Of a stretch of 36,091 nucleotides of DNA, positions 26,914 through 35,007 are shown piece by piece. The notes beneath the pieces were generated by a model. The model was not told the DNA's origin. It was given only the letters and a program-made list of their open reading frames with translations, and ran no database searches. Every line of letters starts with the position of its first letter. Position 1 is the first letter of the stretch. This stretch comes from Thermoproteota archaeon. GTDB lineage: Archaea > Thermoproteota > Thermoprotei_A > Sulfolobales > Acidilobaceae. The stretch is taken from positions 1-36,091 of the forward strand of contig JAUQQR010000014.1 of assembly GCA_030549835.1 (NCBI GenBank). The letters run 5' to 3'. The position numbers were made by a program, and so were the translations under genes.

Positions 26914-27102
26914 CCCTTCCACCCTCTCAATATTTCTTATTATCTCTAGGCTTCTAGATAATCCGTAAACCTTTTAAAGCACTATTGACGTATAAACGAT
27001 AAGCTACCATCTACCTTAGACTGAAGAGGATAGGTGTCAATTTCATCGCAGCCTAGAATTTATAACGTTAAACTCTATGAGCGTCTAGGAGGAGTGGAGA
27101 AT

Positions 27103-27741
27103 TTATCTTGGTAGTTTATATGCTGATATTACGTAGTATCTTTCATTATAATTACCCATTATTAGTATGAGAGGCCACTCGCTATACTCGAGGGGTTTAT
27201 TAATTTTTACATATAGTAGCTTTGACTCTCTACTATTTAATTCTATTCTCTTAAATCCTTTAAGTTTCACTTTTGTCTGTGTTCCTAGCTCAGTTAGTTT
27301 TATTTCATCAGGAGTGTATACGTTATTAGAGTCTAGTAATCCTAGTATCTGGGTACACACTATAGGGTTACCTGGGCACTCATTTAAGTCTATTATGCCA
27401 TTATATGATTTGATAGTATAAACTTCTATATTATCAGTACTAGTTACTACCGGTACTCCAGGATCTCTAATACCACCTACTCCAAAGGCTACCCAGAATG
27501 TTAACCTGCTAGGCCCTATATTTAGGATGTTTAATACATAGCTATAACTGTCTCGGCTAGAGTTACTATATACTACTATGACGTCTAGACTTGTTTTGAC
27601 ACTATTAATGTACTCTAGTTTACCTCTTTCACTACTAACCTTAATATAGCTTGAGTTAAAGAATGAAAGAAGTAAGAGTCCTAAGATAATGGTTAAGCCA
27701 ACCATCATAATAACAGCTATAGGCTCTGATGCCCCCCTCAA
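27103..27741 (-). CDS. Pilin-like surface protein with class III signal peptide
   Basis: A 212-residue protein starting MRGASEPIAVIMMVGLTIIL, a short basic leader followed by a hydrophobic helix, as in archaeal type IV pilins processed by PibD. The rest (about 33-212) is predicted extracellular and beta-rich, with a possible disulfide pair (C118, C124). TTG start, preceded by GGAGGATT; the TATA box lies inside an inverted repeat (27763-27801). It is divergent from a second protein with the same kind of signal. It could be a pilus, archaellum-like or adhesion subunit. Confidence 0.65.
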   Translation of the reverse strand: MRGASEPIAVIMMVGLTIILGLLLLSFFNSSYIKVSSERGKLEYINSVKTSLDVIVVYSNSSRDSYSYVLNILNIGPSRLTFWVAFGVGGIRDPGVPVVTSTDNIEVYTIKSYNGIIDLNECPGNPIVCTQILGLLDSNNVYTPDEIKLTELGTQTKVKLKGFKRIELNSRESKLLYVKINKPLEYSEWPLILIMGNYNERYYVISAYKLPR

Positions 27742-27762
27742 GGCTTAATCCTCCAATATAGT

Positions 27763-27801
27763 ATGCCTGGGATAACAATATTATAATAGTTATTCAGGCA
27801 T
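27763..27801. promoter_or_regulatory. Inverted repeat flanking the TATA box of the pilin-like gene
   Basis: Left arm ATGCCTGGGATAAC (27763-27776) and right arm GTTATTCAGGCAT (27789-27801) are near-perfect inverted copies, 12 of 13 positions matching with one extra base. The 12 bases between contain the minus-strand TATA box (ATTATAATATT) of the gene starting at 27741, about 25 bases before its likely transcript start. A dimeric regulator bound here would cover the TATA box. Repressor or activator role is inference. Confidence 0.5.
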
Positions 27802-27865
27802 GCAGTATTAGACTTTAATAGACATTACAATAGCCTTAAAGACAATATACCTATTAGGGTTAGGG

Positions 27866-29494
27866 TTGAAGCTTAGGAGAGGCCAGGCTGAGATTATTGG
27901 AGGACTCATAGTACTACTAGTTATACTCATAATACTCATACCCCTCGTACTACAATTAATAGCTACACAGGGTAGCCTAGCTAGGAGGCAGATAGATATA
28001 GGGTCATTCCAGGCTGAGAGGCTAGCTGAGAAGATTATAGTATCATGGCTATCACCATTCGATCCTAGATTCCCAGGATTCTGGGCTAATAATACTGGTA
28101 CAGTATCAGTAACTATAAGGTTAATAGGCATAGTAGACACTAAGAGTAATACTCTACAATTCATGGTAAACCTAACAGACTATACTCCAGGTAGTGGTAA
28201 GCCTATAACAGCTATTATAAGATATCCTGGTAGTATACTGGTTGAAGAGGAGCCGCTAATACTAAACCCTGGAGAATCAGCATTAGTACTATTGAATCCA
28301 GATTTAATCCCTAACTATATGAGAGTAGCTCCTATAATGCTGTCAGATAGAGGAGTAGTACATCCAGTCATCGGGAGGAGTAGCCTAGAGGATACCGTAA
28401 TTAAGGCTATTACAGTAATGCAGAGGATAGTATTCCTAGAGGATATTCTAAACTCTGAATACTTTGAGCCGAGATTTCCAGACTACTTTAACAATAATTA
28501 CCCTCAAGTTGGAGTAAGCTCCTATGATGGTAGAAACCGGTACTACTACCGGCTCGTAGACTTGGATTTTATAGGTAAATCTCTATCATTTAGTAATGCT
28601 ATTATAGGGTTCAAGCCTGGCGATAAAAGTAAGTTTAACATGCTATTAACAGTATTTTCTGATAACAAATTTTATAGAGTTAAGATAGAAGGCTTCCAGC
28701 CAGCTCAAGACTTCGAATTTAGATATACTAGTAGAGATAGAGCTATTAGTGTATATGCTACGCATAGTAATCTAAGTGACGCTATAGGCATGTACTACTA
28801 TGGTGATATTAGATCATCAAAAATAGATCTCAAAGGCTCTGCTGAGAGCATTAAGGTCTTTGAGCGTACTCCATCAAATTCAAGGATATCAAGCTATGAT
28901 CCATTCGTTATAGTAGCTGATACTGATGGGAATGGGGTTGGAGAGCTTATATTTAGCACTGAAGACTACAACTATGGCTCATATAATCCTCCCCAAGTTC
29001 AATGCTTTGTTGATGAGGATGGAGGGAGGCTAGGAGTGTTTCTCGACTACTCAGCTATCATTAGCTCAAATCAGATAATTAGGGATACTGAGTGGGGTTT
29101 CGCATTTAAGTTACGTAATGTGAAGCTCGATCCTAAAATTTATGCCGGCATGCAGGTTTTCTTGAGAATATATTTCCATGATAGTGAAGGTGGAGATTTT
29201 TACTGTACAGATGAGGTTCAACTCCCTCTACTAAGAGTTATGGCTATTAGGGAAGACTGGAGTATTGTGGATTCCAAAGACGTCCTGTATTTTGAGCTTG
29301 CATCTCTAGAAGATACATGGCTACCTAAGAAGGGATATACAAGTATAAGTTTAGCCTTATTCATACCACCAGGGGAAACACGTGAGGTTTACTTAGCGAT
29401 AGCTATAATAGACCCCTACTATGGAGTAGGGAGAAATGATTTAGACTTTACAATGGCTATAGAGATTCTAGGAATAACAGTCTATAGTAGGTAA
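27866..29494 (+). CDS. Large secreted protein with pilin-type (class III) signal
   Basis: A 542-residue protein starting KLRRGQAEIIGGLIVLLVIL, a basic leader with RRG followed by a long hydrophobic helix (about 11-33), the hallmark of archaeal type IV pilin-like and related surface proteins. Beyond it is a long, Tyr/Asp-rich beta-type ectodomain with several NxS/T sites for N-glycosylation. VADTDGNGVGE (about 350-360) resembles a calcium-binding Asp loop. TTG start after TTAGGG. Unlike most genes here its first codons are A-rich at the third position. Probably an adhesin or minor pilin; I know no close family. Confidence 0.6.
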   Translation: MKLRRGQAEIIGGLIVLLVILIILIPLVLQLIATQGSLARRQIDIGSFQAERLAEKIIVSWLSPFDPRFPGFWANNTGTVSVTIRLIGIVDTKSNTLQFMVNLTDYTPGSGKPITAIIRYPGSILVEEEPLILNPGESALVLLNPDLIPNYMRVAPIMLSDRGVVHPVIGRSSLEDTVIKAITVMQRIVFLEDILNSEYFEPRFPDYFNNNYPQVGVSSYDGRNRYYYRLVDLDFIGKSLSFSNAIIGFKPGDKSKFNMLLTVFSDNKFYRVKIEGFQPAQDFEFRYTSRDRAISVYATHSNLSDAIGMYYYGDIRSSKIDLKGSAESIKVFERTPSNSRISSYDPFVIVADTDGNGVGELIFSTEDYNYGSYNPPQVQCFVDEDGGRLGVFLDYSAIISSNQIIRDTEWGFAFKLRNVKLDPKIYAGMQVFLRIYFHDSEGGDFYCTDEVQLPLLRVMAIREDWSIVDSKDVLYFELASLEDTWLPKKGYTSISLALFIPPGETREVYLAIAIIDPYYGVGRNDLDFTMAIEILGITVYSR

Positions 29495-29633
29495 TGAGTG
29501 GACTTATTATTCTATGTGTTTCTCTATGATTCAGAGTATACTTAACACTTCATTAAAGATACGTGTTGCTGATTAATCCTAGATATAGTTATTCTTAGAA
29601 AGCTTCTAGGAAGCGGTATAATCACGTGATAGA

Positions 29634-30254
29634 TTACTTCACGGAGGATAGCTGGGATTCTATTAGTTTCTTGATTGCTCTCCTCAATATCTCGTCTAGA
29701 GTTGAGGGTTTTATGCCTAGAAATTTAGATAAATCTTCTAAGTTTGCTTTCTTTGGTACTTCAAAGAATCCCATTTTATAAGCTACTAGTAGTACTCTTA
29801 CTTGTTTTGTGGTTAGGTTTCTCATATTTGAATATGATTGCATGCATATCACCTCGAAGTCTATGTTATTCTCTCTAAGCTGAGCAGTTAACTTGTTAAC
29901 TCTCACTTTATATGGTGCTAGTATAGCGTATACCGGGTTGAGGTCATCGCTTAGTTTAAAGCTTAAAATCATGAACTTTAGTTTATCAATAGTTCTACAG
30001 ACTGTGCAAGGACTTGAATTCTCAATCCAGACTAGTCCTCTACGCTTATCTACAAGTTTGAATGCTAAGCCGTTAACCTTAGCATATCTAGCTATGATCT
30101 TGCTACTCTCGCCAACTTCAAGAAAGTGTCTAGTACCAGTTGAGCTAACATATACATTATAAAACTCTACCTTAATACGATTACTTTTGAGAAACCGGAT
30201 TAAAGGACAGTCACTATTATAAACCTTAATGCAGACTTCGATAGCACCAGGCAT
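29634..30254 (-). CDS. HTH-10 (bacterioopsin-activator type) transcriptional regulator
   Basis: A 206-residue regulator. The C-terminus (TKQVRVLLVAYKMGFFEVPKKA, then LEDLSKFLGIKPSTLDEILRRAIKKL) is the HTH-10 domain typical of archaeal Bat-like regulators. The N-terminal 140 residues are a sensor-like domain with a CTVC pair (about 88-91) and further cysteines, which might bind metal. ATG start; TATA-like TTTTAAAGG near 30285. Its nearness to the pilin-like pair, 139 bases away, makes them possible targets (inference). Confidence 0.8.
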   Translation of the reverse strand: MPGAIEVCIKVYNSDCPLIRFLKSNRIKVEFYNVYVSSTGTRHFLEVGESSKIIARYAKVNGLAFKLVDKRRGLVWIENSSPCTVCRTIDKLKFMILSFKLSDDLNPVYAILAPYKVRVNKLTAQLRENNIDFEVICMQSYSNMRNLTTKQVRVLLVAYKMGFFEVPKKANLEDLSKFLGIKPSTLDEILRRAIKKLIESQLSSVK

Positions 30255-30360
30255 AAATATATCCTGCTAGCATATCAATGCCTTTAAAACTATTAAAGAC
30301 TAATATAAATTTATATTTTTCTAGACATGCTAAGTTAAGGTGGTACTATGATCTATCTAC

Positions 30361-30370
30361 CTTTATAAAT
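30361..30370 (+). promoter_or_regulatory. TATA box of the tiny ORF at 30406
   Basis: CTTTATAAAT is a strong archaeal TATA box. Transcription would start near 30390, leaving a short leader with GGTGGTGATG before a TTG at 30406. The other 300-base parts of the gap 30255-30558 hold the minus promoter of the HTH-10 gene (near 30285) and a TTTTTATCAT box near 30532 that suits the helicase. Confidence 0.45.
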
Positions 30371-30405
30371 CTAGGTATAATTTAGAACTTCATGGTGGTG
30401 ATGAG

Positions 30406-30480
30406 TTGAGTCAAGAGTCTAAGAGTGGAGTAAAAGAGAAGGAGAAGAAGTGTGGTAGGAAGGCTAAAGCTTCGAAATAA
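30406..30480 (+). CDS. Tiny lysine-rich protein (24 residues)
   Basis: A 24-codon frame starting with TTG. The product opens SQESKSGVKEKEKKCG and ends KAKASK, highly basic with one Cys. Support comes from a full set of expression signals: a strong TATA box 36-45 bases upstream, a GGTGGTG ribosome site six bases before the start, and a clean stop. I recognise no family. It could be a short nucleic-acid-binding protein or the 5' part of a regulatory RNA. Confidence 0.35.
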   Translation: MSQESKSGVKEKEKKCGRKAKASK

Positions 30481-30570
30481 GTGAAATCGCTAGTTGAATA
30501 CTTTAGTTATGATTAATTATCATGGATGAATTTTTATCATTCGCTATGTATGCTTTAATTGGGGGGTTTC

Positions 30571-32442
30571 TTGGATTCTATATTCCCTTATAGTAGTTTC
30601 CGTAGGGGACAGAGGGAGCTTGCTGAGGCTGTTTCTAGTACTGTTAGGAGTGGTGGTGTTCTTATTATTAAAGCTCCTACTGGTTATGGTAAGACTGCTG
30701 CAGTTATATATGGTCTTCTTCTTGGTGGGGCTGAGCGTGTATTATATGCTGTTAGGACTGTTAATGAGATTGACCCGGTTATTAGAGAGTTGAGGTTGTT
30801 TAAGGCTAGGCTTACATTCTTATTCTCTGCTAGGAGATCTTGCCCTCTAATGTATAAGCCTAGTCAGCCACCATTATCTCATGAGGATTTCTGGAGTAAT
30901 TGTGCTATCCTAAGGATTAGAAGGCTCTGCAAGTACTATATGAGCCTCGGTAGTGTTAATGGTGGTGATGTAGAGAGATTCATCTCAAACTACCCTTTAC
31001 CGCATGCTGTGAGAATATCTATTGATTTAGCTAAGTATTTCGGCATATGCCCTTTCTTTACTCTACTCTCTAGGGTCTCAGACTCGCAGTTTATTATTAC
31101 GACTTATCCCTACGTTTTCCGTAAGGATATATTCTCAGAGGTTTTCCCTGAATTCTCGTACAGGGACTTTATTATTGTAGTAGATGAGGCTCATAGTCTT
31201 CTAGGAGCTCACAGTATGCTAGAGTCTAGAGTTACAATTCAAGATATACAGTCTTCTATCCAGGAGATTAAAAAGTATGTATCTAGTGGTGATAGTGTAG
31301 CCGAAATTCTCGAAGATTTAGTTAGAGACCTCGGAGAATATAGGAGGTTTAAGTGGAAAGGTTTTAGAGTTATTGATAAGTTTAGGATATTAAAAGTACT
31401 AGGGGATCCTAAAATTCTAGCTGATATCGAGCGTGTAATTAGAGAGAGGCTTATACTTGAAGCTTTAGTTAGTGGTAATATTAGAGTTAGCCTAGCATTA
31501 AGTAAGGTTGTAAGATGGGCTCAAACACTAGTAGATCAGAATTATACATTGTTCGCTATAAGAGAAGGTGATGATATAACACTAGTATCTACACCTCTAG
31601 ATCCAGCATTAACTGTTAAAGATCCTCTATCTGAGGCTAAGGCTGTAATTATGCTTAGTGGTACTATACCTCCAGGAGATTTTCTAGGCGTACATTTAGG
31701 TGTTAAAAGAGAATCTACATCAGTTGATATAGAACTCCTCTACGGACCAGTAATGCCTAAATCAAATATATATACAATAGTAGCATCTGATGTTACAACA
31801 AGATATGTTGAGAGAGGTGTACTAACATATAGTAAAATAGCAGAGTATATTGTGGAAATAGCTAGAGCACTAGAGGGGGTTAAGTTAGTAGTATATCCTA
31901 GCTATGAAGTTATGAATAGTATAGTAGAGAGAGTGCCTAAAGACTTAAACATAATAATTGAGGGTCCAGGCACCAGTTTAGGTGAGGTAGAGGCTAGTAT
32001 AATGGAGGAGAAGAATCTCCTAGTAAATGCTGTTGCAGGAGGAAAGCTAGTTGAAGGTGTTGAATTTATAGACTATGAAGGTGAGAATGTACTCCATACT
32101 GTAATAGTAGTAGGATTACCTTTTCCACAACCTGACGATTACACTAAGAAACACTTAGAAGTACTACTTAATAGAATGAAGGAGAAAGATGCTAGAGAAT
32201 TAGTCTACCTAATATCAACAATAATTAGAGTAAAACAAGCATTAGGAAGAGCTATTAGATCACCAGAAGATAAGGCAGTATATATACTATTAGATTATAG
32301 ATATCTAAGGAGAGATATAAAAGAGCTACTACAATTAAAGTATAATGATGTAGTAACTAGTATCGTAGATTTTAGGAGAAAGCTTGCTACTCTAAGAAAG
32401 CATCTAGAGGAGGATAAAACATCACCTACCACAAATACTTGA
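30571..32442 (+). CDS. xpd: XPD/Rad3-family Fe-S DNA helicase
   Basis: A superfamily 2 helicase that unwinds DNA 5' to 3', of about 623 residues. Walker A is APTGYGKT, Walker B VVDEAH, motif III region MLSGTIPPG and motif VI QALGRAIRSPED. Four cysteines between motifs I and II (C95, C115, C124 and C164, counted from the upstream TTG at 30559) would hold the 4Fe-4S cluster typical of XPD. I choose TTG 30571, five bases after GGGGGG; the in-frame TTG at 30559 overlaps that site. Role in nucleotide excision or other DNA repair is known for the family. Codon third positions go from T-rich (32 of the first 50) to A-rich. Confidence 0.93.
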   Translation: MDSIFPYSSFRRGQRELAEAVSSTVRSGGVLIIKAPTGYGKTAAVIYGLLLGGAERVLYAVRTVNEIDPVIRELRLFKARLTFLFSARRSCPLMYKPSQPPLSHEDFWSNCAILRIRRLCKYYMSLGSVNGGDVERFISNYPLPHAVRISIDLAKYFGICPFFTLLSRVSDSQFIITTYPYVFRKDIFSEVFPEFSYRDFIIVVDEAHSLLGAHSMLESRVTIQDIQSSIQEIKKYVSSGDSVAEILEDLVRDLGEYRRFKWKGFRVIDKFRILKVLGDPKILADIERVIRERLILEALVSGNIRVSLALSKVVRWAQTLVDQNYTLFAIREGDDITLVSTPLDPALTVKDPLSEAKAVIMLSGTIPPGDFLGVHLGVKRESTSVDIELLYGPVMPKSNIYTIVASDVTTRYVERGVLTYSKIAEYIVEIARALEGVKLVVYPSYEVMNSIVERVPKDLNIIIEGPGTSLGEVEASIMEEKNLLVNAVAGGKLVEGVEFIDYEGENVLHTVIVVGLPFPQPDDYTKKHLEVLLNRMKEKDARELVYLISTIIRVKQALGRAIRSPEDKAVYILLDYRYLRRDIKELLQLKYNDVVTSIVDFRRKLATLRKHLEEDKTSPTTNT

Positions 32443-32456
32443 ATTTTAGACTGGAT

Positions 32457-33116
32457 TCATGCCTTTATTGTTTTAGGTCTTAGAACCTTATATGCTAGAT
32501 GAACCCATCCTGGACACACCTCTTTATAACTTATAAGTGCAAGCTCTACTCTACTAGTTTCTCCATCAAATGCCTTACATGATGCTAGTGAAACACCCGA
32601 CCCGAAAATATAAGGGGCTATAGTAATGTGAACTTCATCAACTAGACCTTCAGCTAGTAATGTACAGTTAAGTATACCGCCTCCCTCTACTAACAATCTC
32701 TTAACTCCAAGCTTGTGCAGCTCTACTAAGGCTTTTCTCAAATCTAATCTATCTAATCCAGCTTTAACTACTATAACCCCACGTATAATATAATCTCTAA
32801 GATTCTCTAAACTCCACGTCTCAAGAGTAACTAAGACTCCGCGGCCTGGAGTATCAAATATTTTAGAATTAGGAGGAACCCTAAGACTAGGATCAACAAC
32901 AATCCTAAAAGAGCTAGAGCCGTGGGAAAACCTGACAGTAAGACTAGGATTATCTAGGATAACCGTATTAGCACCAACCATAACCCCATCGCTATGAGCT
33001 CTAAAAGAGTGAAGAAGCTTGAGATCCTCAAAACAGCTCAGCTTAGAATACCCAGTCCTACTAGCAATCCTACCATCAATAGTCTCAGTAGAGAATATTA
33101 TAACATAAGGTCTCAA
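32457..33116 (-). CDS. RibD C-terminal-type pyrimidine reductase (riboflavin pathway)
   Basis: About 219 residues of the 2,5-diamino-6-ribosylamino-4(3H)-pyrimidinone 5'-phosphate reductase family, which reduces the ribose side chain in archaeal riboflavin synthesis with NAD(P)H. Landmarks are STETIDGRIA, the SDGVMVGANTVILDNPSLTVR segment with its conserved Thr, Asp and Pro, and RLLVEGGGILN at the dinucleotide site. Start TTG 33116 has AGGGT seven bases before it; a TTG at 33122 is in frame but too close. Folate-reductase-like relatives exist, so the pathway call is likely but not certain. Convergent to the helicase with 14 bases between. Confidence 0.85.
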   Translation of the reverse strand: MRPYVIIFSTETIDGRIASRTGYSKLSCFEDLKLLHSFRAHSDGVMVGANTVILDNPSLTVRFSHGSSSFRIVVDPSLRVPPNSKIFDTPGRGVLVTLETWSLENLRDYIIRGVIVVKAGLDRLDLRKALVELHKLGVKRLLVEGGGILNCTLLAEGLVDEVHITIAPYIFGSGVSLASCKAFDGETSRVELALISYKEVCPGWVHLAYKVLRPKTIKA

Positions 33117-33258
33117 GCACAAACCCTAAATCTATATAGAAGAGAAGCCAAAATAATAATTATAGTTACGTAGAAGATGTAGATCTTAGAGTTTGAATTA
33201 TTAGTTAGTATTAAAAACTTAGAGAAATATTCTCTAATTTAGTGAAGTCGTGGTTATA

Positions 33259-34896
33259 CTATATGGTTATTGTTCCAATTCCTATAATCTCAATTATATC
33301 GCTTTGTTTAAGTCTTGGTATGGGTTTTTTATCTATCATACGATCTAATATTACTTTAGCTATGTTACTATACCTTCTCTCTCCTATATGTGAGGCTAGG
33401 TTTTCTAGGAGGATTACAGATATTGCATACCCAAGAGTGTCTAGGGTGTCTTTAGCCTCATATTCTACTAAGCTTGGATCTTTAAATGCTAGCGATGATA
33501 TTGTCTCTTCTATAGCTTTTAAAGCTCTCCTAGATACTTCAGGGTCTATAGTATCCTTAACTTTCTCTCTCATATCACTTATAAGAGTCTCATGTGCTCC
33601 TTTCTTAGCTATAACTTCTAGCATATCTAGAGCTTGTATATTAGATGTTCCCTCCCATATAGGGGTTATTAATGCTTCTCTATGCCATCTCTCTACTGGA
33701 TACTCGCTTAAGAATCCTACTCCCCCAAAGAGCTCCATTGCAAGCTGTGTTACTCTACTAGCTATTTCAGCTGTTATATTCTTTGCTATATGTGTTAGTA
33801 GTCTTGCGTAATGGTATGTGCTTGTATATGGAGGTGTATCATTCTTAGATTCTTCAAACTCTCTAGTAGCTTTATGTACTAGAATAAGTCCAGCCTCTAT
33901 GAGAGACTCCATTTCTAATAAATCTCTCTGAACTAGTAGATGGTCTACGAGTCTTTTACCGAAAGCTTTTCTCTCTAATGCATATAGTAGAGCTTCAAAG
34001 TATGCCTTTCTACTTATACCAATAGCCCCATGAGAGTTACTTAGCCTAGATACCATTAGGCTTTCAAGAGCATAATATATACCTTTACTGGGCTCTCCAA
34101 TAATATAACCATCACTATCAATAAGCTCAACCTCACCTGTAGGAACACTTACAGTCCCACTTTTAACCTTAAGCCTCCTAACATAGAAATTAAGCTTCCC
34201 ATCACTTCTAAGTCTTGGTACTGCGAAGAGTGATATCCCTTTTGCTCCTTTAGGAGCCCCTGGACTACGTGCTGTTACTAGTGCAATATCAGCTAATCCT
34301 GCTCCACTAGCAAAATACTTATAGCCGTTAAGCCTCCAAACCCCATTAACTCGATCAGCTATAGTAGTGTTAGCTCCAAGATCACTCCCACCTTGTATTT
34401 CTGTAAACCATGTAGCTCCTATCATTAATGGCTTAGAGAGGCCAGATAAATTCCTATAATACCCCCTAATAGGATCTCCACCATACTTATAAAGTGTATA
34501 TGCTGTTTGAATACTTATAGTCAATATACAGCCTACTCCAGGATCTCCTATTAGATTTATAGAGGCGAAGTGTTCATGCCAACTCCCACCATTAAATGGG
34601 AATCTATTAGCTCCATAGTCTAATATTAGTTTTTCAATAATAATTCTTTCAAAAGAATCAAGCCATACAGTATCAACTCTATCACCTTTAATACTCCACG
34701 TTATAAGAGCGGGTTTACTAAGCTGATCAACTCTATAAGCAGCCTCATAGATATCCGTTCCGCTAAAAGCACCAATATAGTATAAATCTGGTTCTCTTCC
34801 AATATAAAATCTTAAAACGTCTCTCAAAGGTTTATCAATAGAGTAAAAGTTTAATCCATAGGCTAGAGATATATCTTTAATAGTAGATAGGGGCAT
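33259..34896 (-). CDS. Acyl-CoA dehydrogenase, AidB-like
   Basis: A flavoprotein of about 545 residues, longer than the usual 380-residue acyl-CoA dehydrogenases, with an N-terminal extension like the AidB branch. The FAD/substrate motif reads WFTEIQGGSDLGANTT, followed by GYKYFASGAGLADIALV. The C-terminal motif PIWEGTSNIQALD carries the catalytic-type Glu. QLAMELFGGVGFLSEYPVERWHRE is the FAD-binding helix. ATG 34896 has GAGGTGG seven bases upstream; a TTG two codons earlier is in frame. The substrate may be a branched or odd acyl-CoA, fitting the amino-acid transporter (inference). Confidence 0.88.
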   Translation of the reverse strand: MPLSTIKDISLAYGLNFYSIDKPLRDVLRFYIGREPDLYYIGAFSGTDIYEAAYRVDQLSKPALITWSIKGDRVDTVWLDSFERIIIEKLILDYGANRFPFNGGSWHEHFASINLIGDPGVGCILTISIQTAYTLYKYGGDPIRGYYRNLSGLSKPLMIGATWFTEIQGGSDLGANTTIADRVNGVWRLNGYKYFASGAGLADIALVTARSPGAPKGAKGISLFAVPRLRSDGKLNFYVRRLKVKSGTVSVPTGEVELIDSDGYIIGEPSKGIYYALESLMVSRLSNSHGAIGISRKAYFEALLYALERKAFGKRLVDHLLVQRDLLEMESLIEAGLILVHKATREFEESKNDTPPYTSTYHYARLLTHIAKNITAEIASRVTQLAMELFGGVGFLSEYPVERWHREALITPIWEGTSNIQALDMLEVIAKKGAHETLISDMREKVKDTIDPEVSRRALKAIEETISSLAFKDPSLVEYEAKDTLDTLGYAISVILLENLASHIGERRYSNIAKVILDRMIDKKPIPRLKQSDIIEIIGIGTITI

Positions 34897-34934
34897 AAAC
34901 AACCACCTCTACATATTGAATTATTAATACTTAA

Positions 34935-34952
34935 ACCTATATTTAAATAGGT
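34935..34952 (-). promoter_or_regulatory. Palindromic TATA region of the acyl-CoA dehydrogenase gene
   Basis: ACCTAT and ATAGGT arms surround ATTTAA, which on the minus strand forms the TATA box (TATTTAAAT) about 25 bases before the expected transcript start near 34918. The symmetry could mark a regulator site, but TATA boxes are themselves near-palindromic, so only the six-base arms count as evidence. Confidence 0.35.
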
Positions 34953-35007
34953 CTCAGAGCAGTAATTATTATACCCTAGCATCTGGGAAATTTGTAAATT
35001 ATAGTAT

